A stretch of 64,000 bases of DNA from Sabellastarte sp. h YS-2021 (lineage: Eukaryota; Annelida; Polychaeta; Sabellida; Sabellidae). The stretch spans positions 18,659,464 through 18,723,463 of the forward strand of contig OZ024929.1 of NCBI GenBank assembly GCA_964017235.1. Reading direction: 5' to 3'. The notes beneath the pieces were generated by a model. It was not told the DNA's origin. It did no database searches and saw only the letters and a program-made list of their open reading frames with translations. The translations under genes were made by a program, and so were the position numbers. Numbering within the stretch: the stretch's first letter is position 1; the number at the start of each line of letters is the position of its first letter. Below, piece by piece: positions 61,101 to 64,000 of the stretch.

Positions 61101-62724
61101 CAGTTGGACCAAAATCCATCTTCTGATTTCTAACTGCGGAAGATCCCACCAGTAGTGTTTGCATAATCCAGTCATGAAAATAATACCTCCACGGTGAAGG
61201 TAATCACTGGTCCAAAATATATATATTATATATACAGTAAAACCTCTATTATCTGACCCTCTTGGGGGAGGAACAGTTGGTTCGGATAATAGAAGGGCTA
61301 AAACAACAGGTTTAAATGGAGATGGGAGAGTGGGTTTGAGGTCGGATAATTGAAAATCTGGATAATAGAAGGTCTGATAATAGAGGTTCTACTGTACGCA
61401 AAAAAAATATTTTTGTATATATTTTTGTACATAGGATCTCAAAAAGGCTAAAGACATTACTACCTGGAGTCTGTACGATAGTGCCCACGGACCACTCCAT
61501 CTGGATTCAACATGGGGATCATTTTGATGACAAAGTTTCGACGGAGGGACTGCGCCCTCGGGTCGTTAGACTGGGTGATGAAATCCAAGAACCCGTTGAA
61601 GACAAAACTAGCGGGAGTTTCCCCTGGGTGAACACGACTGCTGACAAGGTAGACCTGGAAATGGATAATAGTTGCCAATGCTTAATATTGGTTATCAATA
61701 AGGCTGAAAAGATGAAAACAGATAGCATGATCACTATTTGAAATATTTTGTCAGGGAATTGACAAAATGTGTGGTATCTGCCTACAACCTGATGTAACTT
61801 TGTTTGCATCTTGTACTAAATCATTTGATTCTTTTCCCACTGTTCGAATACTTAGTAAATCAGAAAATTCATTGCAAAAAAATCAAAGTTGACATATGCA
61901 TTTTAATATCTCCATAAACAAGAGCTCAGTTTCAACTGTACCTGTAATTGATGATTTATTCTAAAGTTAAATCAGTGAAGTTTGGATCCAAGAAATTATA
62001 GAAATACAAACTTTGGAGTTTAGTATAAAAAACCCTGGAAACATTACAGGTAATACAAGTATTCAAATAGTTCTGCTGCAAATGAATAATAAATGCTACA
62101 GTGTGGAGGTGGTAATTCAGTGAATCTCTCACTGCACTCAAGCGTAAACCAAGCTCCTCTCATGACAAACCCTGTTTGTTTTAAAACGTTAGAATATGCC
62201 TCAATTCAAACTGTGTATGGGGCTTGCCAATCATGACAAGAAATGTTTAAACTTAAAAGGATTACTGTATTTTAAATTGAACAAAAGGTAGCAGAGAAAG
62301 GAATTGGCATAAACAGATGCATGTTATCGGTTTCTGTATTTCATGGTTTAGTTAAAAAAAAGTTTTTTCTAAAATCGTCTCTTATCGTCCATCGGAATTG
62401 ACATCTAAGAAAACCACAATATGGGAAACACCCGACTATATCATACTTCTTTACAACATGCCTTTATTTTGTGTCATGTTTTATGTACAGTGTGTGCAAA
62501 TGAGAAAAAAGTGAAGCGCAAAAATACGCCCACTAATCCTGACCTTTTTGCCTGTAAATTTGCGGCATCTGGGCGTGGTTTTGTCTGGGAAGAGTTTGTC
62601 ATCAAAGCGAGGCTCTTGCTCCTTCTGAATGCCAGTCAGGTCTGAGATGGTCAGGAGATCAATCCGGAGTTGATCCAGAGAGTGACACAGTAGCTCCCTG
62701 TGATAGTAGATTGTGCTACTCAGG
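18964..62724 (-). CDS. AGBL5: Cytosolic carboxypeptidase-like protein 5 gene, 5'-partial, at least 12 exons
   Basis: Gene-level entry; exons are listed separately. The spliced product is an M14-type zinc carboxypeptidase. In animals CCP5 removes the branch-point glutamate from polyglutamylated tubulin in the cytosol, cilia and spindle. Exon order gives YYHRELLC, the zinc motif [32 protein letters not shown] with the second zinc His, TLECNYNTG with the catalytic Glu, and [12 protein letters not shown]; all are CCP5 hallmarks recalled from the vertebrate protein. All twelve exons join in one reading phase with GT-AG introns. The N-terminal domain exons are off the right edge. Introns are up to 20.9 kb and full of mobile elements. 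The 3' end is unsettled (see exon 12). Confidence 0.93.
19497..20300 (+). repeat. Tandem array, 145-bp unit, about 6 copies (element A)
   Basis: Starts near 19,503, 19,647, 19,793, 19,939, 20,087 and 20,230. Each unit has tttgacctt, a G-rich spacer, then aaggtcaaat, an inverted repeat holding outward AGGTCA half-sites. Confidence 0.9.
20320..22840 (+). repeat. Tandem array, 154-bp unit, about 17 copies (element A)
   Basis: The marker gatttactcaacagtga recurs about every 154 bp from 20,325. Units share tagctattactcagctatg and ttatagctgacccaaaagta. The last two units are diverged. Confidence 0.92.
22850..23072. mobile_element. Small insertion in element A relative to B
   Basis: About 220 bp present in A but absent from B at the equivalent point (gaattttaatgccttgaac in B). 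It is bordered by short gca/tgca matches and contains gggggtaccccccttg and aacagacgaacagacag. Class unknown. Confidence 0.5.
23486..23551 (-). CDS. AGBL5: AGBL5 exon 11 (Lys/Arg-rich)
   Basis: Encodes [19 protein letters not shown], then SF: a basic segment that could act in nuclear or nucleic-acid contacts (inference). The acceptor is ttctttcag at 23,552 with a long pyrimidine tract; the donor is TTTAG|gtgagt at 23,485. Phase 2 in and out agrees with both neighbours. The intron before it (23,552-44,480) holds elements B, C, D, G and F. Confidence 0.72.
23640..23766. repeat. Cluster of TTGTACAAG/TTGCAA motifs
   Basis: About six imperfect copies of acttgtacaagttgcaactt in both orientations, just upstream of AGBL5 exon 11 on the minus strand. 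It could form several hairpins. Confidence 0.7.
24793..25030 (+). repeat. 134-bp tandem duplication within element C
   Basis: ttcaaagtatttaaatgatt starts at 24,793 and 24,927; the two units differ by a few bases. Confidence 0.9.
25690..27500 (+). repeat. Tandem array, about 350-bp unit, about 6 copies (element C)
   Basis: The marker cacatagtttgacagt and variants occur near 25,709, 26,049, 26,400, 26,752, 27,102 and 27,447 (spacing about 340-352). Confidence 0.85.
30180..30720. repeat. Dispersed repeat R2, copy 1 (carries the SINE)
   Basis: Parallel to 37,160-37,570 (gttctagcat, gaagtttatcaaaa, atacatctttgcacat) and partly to 51,775-51,935. Those two copies lack the SINE. Confidence 0.7.
30349..30498 (+). 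mobile_element. tRNA-derived SINE with 18-bp target site duplication
   Basis: Box A-like tggcctagtggttagc at 30,355-30,370 and box B gggttcgagtccc at 30,406-30,418 (RNA polymerase III promoter). A tail reads ctgttgaacgggacgtaaaa then ccccaactttgacc. The flanks ccctaacttctaacaggt at 30,331-30,348 and 30,499-30,516 are identical. A related 3' tail lies at 42,523-42,570. The tRNA body is too altered to be a working tRNA. Confidence 0.88.
30950..31085. repeat. Dispersed repeat, partner of 17,570-17,680
   Basis: See the partner entry; same order of three blocks. Confidence 0.55.
31920..33110 (+). repeat. Tandem array, about 133-bp unit, 9 copies (element D)
   Basis: aagtaggtgaatgagttatt recurs about every 133 bp; variant units (aatgattaatttgag; acaagtagatgaa) are shared with E. 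Confidence 0.92.
33112..33775 (+). repeat. Tandem array, about 170-bp unit (element D)
   Basis: Units share tctgcagagataccc, gaaatcgctctatctagcac and aaaatggccgccatttt. Open frames here are repeat artefacts. Confidence 0.88.
34477..34778. mobile_element. Foldback MITE-like element, copy 1
   Basis: Arms of about 60 bp (ccttcaactaccgtcc ... accttgtgacacagtgg, against ccactgtgtcacaaggt ... agtagctgaaggg) face each other over about 180 bp. The repeat homology extends to about 34,925, with a second copy at 37,605-38,097. Confidence 0.65.
35340..35985 (+). mobile_element. Tandem-core element G with terminal hairpin
   Basis: Four units at exact 144-bp spacing (accaagtatcaacttcctac and variants at 35,397, 35,541, 35,685 and 35,829), a C-rich stretch (35,889-35,940), then a terminal stem tacccca/tggggta (35,955-35,985) followed by aaaa. 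The 5' boundary and a 5' inverse sequence were not found. Unit 1 contains two AGGTCA half-sites one base apart. Confidence 0.65.
35986..37160. other. No gene recognised
   Basis: AT-rich intronic sequence of AGBL5; poly-T at 36,448-36,468. No second copy in the window was noticed. Confidence 0.6.
37160..37570. repeat. Dispersed repeat R2, copy 2 (no SINE)
   Basis: Aligns with 30,180-30,720 and lacks the SINE and its duplication, giving an empty-site comparison. Confidence 0.7.
37605..38097. mobile_element. Foldback MITE-like element, copy 2
   Basis: Parallel to 34,470-34,925, including ttcaactaccgtcc, tttgtgacacagtg, gcagacgaatgcgagcat and cctgtagtgtga. The inverted arms are more decayed than in copy 1. 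Confidence 0.6.
38850..39030. repeat. Dispersed repeat R3, copy 3
   Basis: Matches the last part of 14,500-14,875 and 17,230-17,545 (ctctggcaaactttagttga, aaaccggctatggttacatg). Confidence 0.55.
39259..42127 (+). mobile_element. Tandem-core hairpin element F
   Basis: Starts acaagaccactgccgtgg. The 5' subterminal atctcccgccg (39,281-39,291) is the inverse of the 3' cggcgggagat (42,113-42,123), the distal arm of an ATCTCCCGC/GCGGGAGAT hairpin. The core is ten or eleven 131-bp units (39,571-40,930), then more diverged units to about 41,930. A CA/CG-rich microsatellite (42,043-42,083) precedes the hairpin. Confidence 0.78.
39571..40930 (+). repeat. Tandem array, 131-bp unit (element F)
   Basis: Very uniform units; a two-unit block (variant ctttaagcgataattcgc plus gaaaggtctcccaaaag) occurs twice in a row near 39,700-40,220, a higher-order repeat. 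Confidence 0.92.
42128..43720. other. No gene recognised; SINE tail and poly-G
   Basis: Intron of AGBL5. Holds a SINE 3' tail (42,523-42,570) and a G run at 43,191-43,207. Confidence 0.55.
43790..44160 (+). repeat. Dispersed repeat R6, copy 1, about two units
   Basis: catcacaataaaagtggcca and accatcactataaaaatcta mark two units about 180 bp apart. An inverted copy lies at 51,944-52,130 (same gacaagcaagattgaggtt and aaccaaaacatggcagtt blocks). Confidence 0.6.
44481..44542 (-). CDS. AGBL5: AGBL5 exon 10
   Basis: A 62-nt exon encoding [18 protein letters not shown], then AP. The acceptor is gtgttacag at 44,543 and the donor is CCCCAG|gtatgt at 44,480. It ends with two bases of an Arg codon that the exon 20.9 kb downstream completes. 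Assignment rests on splice-site quality, phase and composition, not on a conserved motif. Confidence 0.75.
45339..45677 (-). CDS. AGBL5: AGBL5 exon 9 (disordered tail)
   Basis: Encodes [16 protein letters not shown], a Ser/Asn/Gln-rich stretch and a final acidic segment [13 protein letters not shown] that could form a short helix. The acceptor is tttcaatcag at 45,678; a nearer AG (tttctag) would bring an in-frame stop and was rejected. The donor is AGGAGT|gtaagt at 45,338, near consensus. Length is 339 nt, phase 0 at both ends. Confidence 0.87.
45975..46144 (-). CDS. AGBL5: AGBL5 exon 8 (Ser/Thr-rich tail)
   Basis: Encodes [16 protein letters not shown], followed by a Ser/Thr/Val-rich stretch ending TSATETV. 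The acceptor is atctttctag at 46,145 and the donor is ACAGTG|gtaagt at 45,974. Length is 170 nt, entering with two bases and leaving in phase 0. There is no recognised domain; it is probably disordered. Confidence 0.85.
46145..47412. other. AGBL5 intron, no other feature recognised
   Basis: AT-rich sequence between exons 7 and 8. No repeat with a second copy in this window was noticed. Confidence 0.6.
47413..47636 (-). CDS. AGBL5: AGBL5 exon 7 (polyglutamine, LGPVRD)
   Basis: Encodes [17 protein letters not shown], a run of eight glutamines (mixed CAG/CAA codons), then KKELGPVRD, which matches a short conserved motif in the vertebrate CCP5 tail. The acceptor is atgtttag at 47,637. The donor is GAGACA|gtaagg at 47,412; reading past it reaches a stop within a few codons. 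Length is 224 nt, ending in phase 1. Confidence 0.9.
48559..48746 (-). CDS. AGBL5: AGBL5 exon 6 (end of catalytic domain)
   Basis: Encodes [18 protein letters not shown] and [17 protein letters not shown], the last conserved helices of the CCP5 catalytic region, then a basic run ending RAALKAN. The acceptor is tttcag at 48,747 and the donor is AACAG|gtaaac at 48,558. Length is 188 nt, ending in phase 2. Confidence 0.95.
49615..49750 (-). CDS. AGBL5: AGBL5 exon 5 (catalytic Glu)
   Basis: Encodes [15 protein letters not shown], then a Pro-rich stretch and YTQAHFEE. The Glu of TLEC aligns with the catalytic base of CCP-family deglutamylases. The acceptor is cctgccag at 49,751 and the donor is GAGGAG|gtattt at 49,614. 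Length is 136 nt, ending in phase 0. Confidence 0.95.
50108..50532 (-). CDS. AGBL5: AGBL5 exon 4 (second zinc His)
   Basis: Starts [14 protein letters not shown], has an acidic SDDDDVD stretch, then [20 protein letters not shown] and [14 protein letters not shown]. The DLHGH block supplies the third zinc ligand. The acceptor is cttccag at 50,533 and the donor is ACACAG|gtacta at 50,107. Length is 425 nt. It ends with two bases of a Ser codon completed by the next exon, giving IIHSYTLEC as in vertebrate CCP5. The intron upstream (50,533-59,353) contains element E and a 213-216 bp tandem duplication. Confidence 0.96.
50608..51036. repeat. Recent tandem duplication, about 215-bp unit
   Basis: Units 50,608-50,823 and 50,824-51,036 are almost identical; one ATA-like triplet (gataataacagc / gataacagc) and single-base changes differ. 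It lies in the intron next to AGBL5 exon 4. Confidence 0.95.
51775..51935. repeat. Dispersed repeat R2, copy 3 (truncated, no SINE)
   Basis: Has tgtggacatcgatattaa, tgtctgatatcggggg and cttttgttctggcatatccc as in copies 1 and 2. Confidence 0.6.
51944..52130 (-). repeat. Dispersed repeat R6, copy 2 (inverted)
   Basis: Inverse of part of 43,790-44,160; adjoins the R5 copy at 52,140. Confidence 0.6.
52140..52480 (-). repeat. Dispersed repeat R5, copy 2, first-exon-like
   Basis: On the minus strand a CCAAT-like attggtcgatgg block and ATGGCTACCACT match the arrangement at 15,580-15,520. The frame carries on as [20 protein letters not shown], related to LNVSGQTDRLLARVTG of copy 1 after a frame change. 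It is CG-rich compared with its surroundings. Product unknown. Confidence 0.45.
53440..56760 (+). repeat. Tandem array, 131-bp unit, about 25 copies (element E)
   Basis: Variant units recur in blocks: aatgattaatttgagaaaaa near 53,990, 54,125, 54,257, 55,190 and 55,388; shortened joins ataattccaaaagtagg at 55,234 and 55,431; a 263-bp two-unit block at about 56,075-56,337 repeats at 56,338-56,600. Confidence 0.93.
56763..57700 (+). repeat. Tandem array, about 170-bp unit (element E)
   Basis: As in D, with the near-palindrome aaaatggccgccatttt in most units. Confidence 0.88.
58102..59353. other. AGBL5 intron, no other feature recognised
   Basis: A short repeated motif ggggcaagtt occurs three times in 58,818-58,888. 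Nothing else is supported. Confidence 0.55.
59354..59915 (-). CDS. AGBL5: AGBL5 exon 3 (GVNLNR plus disordered insert)
   Basis: Begins [12 protein letters not shown] and [17 protein letters not shown], the conserved CCP5 continuation with the substrate-binding Asn-Arg. It then runs into about 130 residues rich in Ser, Asn, Gln and Glu. CCP5 proteins are known to carry a variable insert here, between the first zinc motif and the second zinc His. The acceptor is atttcag at 59,916 and the donor is CACAA|gtaagc at 59,353. Length is 562 nt, ending in phase 0. Confidence 0.94.
60566..60955 (-). mobile_element. 5S rRNA-derived repeat, long copy
   Basis: On the minus strand ttaagcagcaatgggc and ttagtacttggatgggtgac match the box A/intermediate and box C regions of 5S rRNA genes in order and spacing, which points to a 5S-derived SINE (SINE3 type) or pseudogene. 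The outer blocks (agccatcagagacacgag; an A-rich run then gtgatct) are shared with 4,876-5,063, so this is a family, not a lone pseudogene. Confidence 0.68.
61233..61396. mobile_element. Tigger/pogo-like MITE
   Basis: 164 bp. The ends tacagtaaaacctctattat and ataatagaggttctactgta are inverse over about 26 bp with 2 mismatches, bordered by TA. A second internal gataatagaa pair gives extra fold-back. It lies 68 bp beyond the donor of AGBL5 exon 2. Confidence 0.82.
61464..61654 (-). CDS. AGBL5: AGBL5 exon 2 (zinc-binding HPGE)
   Basis: Encodes [17 protein letters not shown], then the block [20 protein letters not shown]. In M14 peptidases the His and Glu of HPGE bind zinc; NPDG and the Arg of RGHYR belong to the substrate pocket. 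The acceptor is tttccag at 61,655 and the donor is CTCCAG|gtagta at 61,463. Length is 191 nt; it ends with two bases of an Arg codon completed by the next exon. Confidence 0.96.
62544..62724 (-). CDS. AGBL5: AGBL5 exon 1 of window (YYHRELLC segment)
   Basis: Encodes [14 protein letters not shown] followed by a segment ending CRKFTGKK, the end of the N-terminal domain leading into the carboxypeptidase domain. The acceptor is ttttgcag at 62,725 and the donor is AAAAAG|gtcagg at 62,543. The exon starts with the last base of a codon and ends in phase 0. It matches the vertebrate CCP5 block in which YYHRELL precedes the zinc motif. Preceding exons are not visible in the last 1.3 kb of the window. 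Confidence 0.92.
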
Positions 62725-63729
62725 CTGCAAAAGTCACATTTAAAATTATCCTTGTCATTAACTAGTGGTAAAGATGGTAAACCGGATATTAACTGGTTTC
62801 TATTCAATTCATATAAACTTAAATGAAATTCAATTACAGATGTCCAAGAACCGGGTCTCGAAAAGCTACATATTTCACATCAAAACTATAAAATATTATG
62901 CAGAAATGCTTAATATTGTGCATTTGTATTATATTTTGTCAAAATTCAGTACATTAATATCCAAAACATGAAATATAATCACATTAACAGTAGTTATGGT
63001 TCATGTACACCTGTAGAAGATTTTACAGTGTGGTGTATACTAATTCAAACAAATCAGGTTTTCATCGAATTTTTGTTTTCGGGACCCGGTTTCTAAATTT
63101 TGTCTTGGTCATAACACTCTGATTAACATTATGGCTGAATTGAATAGAATGTTCATTATATAAAGAAGTCAGACTTTTCTCGTAAAAGTTACAGGTTATG
63201 ACTCATTTGAGGCAAAACTTTCTAAGAATATTTGCTGGAGTTGTATTTTTTTGTCTCTCTTTTTTTTCCAATTTTCCAATACCAATTCATAGTTTCCAAA
63301 AACAACCAATAACTAGTTAGGTACCAGTTTTGAAATGTGTTTAGTACTGTTTTGATGTGAAAAAGAGTCAAGGATGTAATAGGATAACTGGATACCACAT
63401 AATCAACAGACTTTGTTGAAAACTTGATTATAAACTAGCTTATCGTACTGCTAAAAGAATTAATGTACTGTTTACTTCCATAGGTAGCATGGATGAAACC
63501 AGATTTTCAGTCAGACATGTCTACCCCATTTTCATTATTCACATAATTTTCCTTTTTTTTTAACATGTTATTTCCCAAAAATTTTGTTTACATCATCCAT
63601 CATGAAAACTGCTTTACTGCATCTTCCAGTTGGTTCATCTTAAACCTGGATACCTGGAATGAGCTTGGTTATTTCAAAATTTATGGTCAACTCTTTTTAC
63701 ACAGAGCCACACCCCAAAAATATTTGGTG

Positions 63730-64000
63730 TCACCTAAAGCTGAAGTCATAAACTGACTGCATTAACCTTTGACCAACTGGTTAACTATTTCTAATGTATA
63801 GCATGTTAGAGGAAATACCAGAAATGTCACATAGACAGACATACCAGACATAAATGAATAATATGGCCGATCGTGAAATGGTAGGAAACAAATTTAACTG
63901 AATAATTGGATAATTTGCAAAAAAAAGTGATAGTTTATATTTTTTAACATAATAACATATTGCATACAGATGAAATACTTTGAACTGGTACAGTTTTAGG
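63730..64000 (+). repeat. Dispersed repeat with ATGGCCGATCGTGAAATG (copy 2)
   Basis: Diverged copy of 13,850-14,130 (agcatgtt, gaaatacca, then the ATG block at 63,862). Here the frame stops after about 12 codons. It runs to the window edge. Confidence 0.5.

Overview
The window is eukaryotic, AT-rich and repeat-dense. It holds one split host gene on the minus strand and many mobile elements. The repeat style (tandem-core elements with terminal hairpins, a DIRS-type retrotransposon, a 5S-derived repeat, a tRNA-type SINE) and the gene sequence suggest a lophotrochozoan animal, most likely a bivalve mollusc. That placement is inference; nothing here proves the species.

Host gene: an AGBL5/CCP5 gene (cytosolic carboxypeptidase-like protein 5, a tubulin deglutamylase) runs right to left. 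Twelve exons can be followed with matching reading phase from 62,724 to 18,964. They carry the M14 zinc site (HPGE, then [10 protein letters not shown]), the substrate-binding NPDG...RGHYR...GVNLNR segment and the catalytic-Glu segment TLECNYNTG, then a long low-complexity basic tail. The N-terminal exons lie beyond the right edge. The 3' end is uncertain: the exon at 18,964-19,124 either ends the protein or splices on to candidate small exons at 14,324-14,377 and 3,226-3,277. One intron exceeds 20 kb and is packed with mobile elements.

Layout: 1-1,000 holds an old DIRS terminal repeat and a 3' fragment of a tandem-core element. 5,786-13,758 looks like a PIF/Harbinger-type shell split by an intact DIRS retrotransposon (6,785-13,109). 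13.8-19 kb holds dispersed repeats, a CR1-like LINE fragment and a Tigger-like remnant. 19.2-30.1 kb holds two copies of one tandem-core family (A, B); a different family (C) is inserted inside B. 30.3 kb has a SINE with perfect 18-bp target duplications. Further tandem-core elements lie at 31.4-34.2 kb (D), 35.3-36.0 kb (G), 39.3-42.1 kb (F) and 52.9-58.1 kb (E). The remaining right side is gene exons and introns.

Main points of interest: (1) the DIRS gag frame and tyrosine-recombinase frame are the same frame, open for about 5.3 kb and interrupted only by one TGA, with RT/RNase H wholly in an overlapping frame; (2) elements A-F share a plan: an ACWAGA-like start, a 10-12 bp 5' subterminal sequence, a tandem core, and a 3' hairpin whose distal arm is the reverse complement of that 5' sequence. 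The core units of the A/B and D/E/F families are themselves related.
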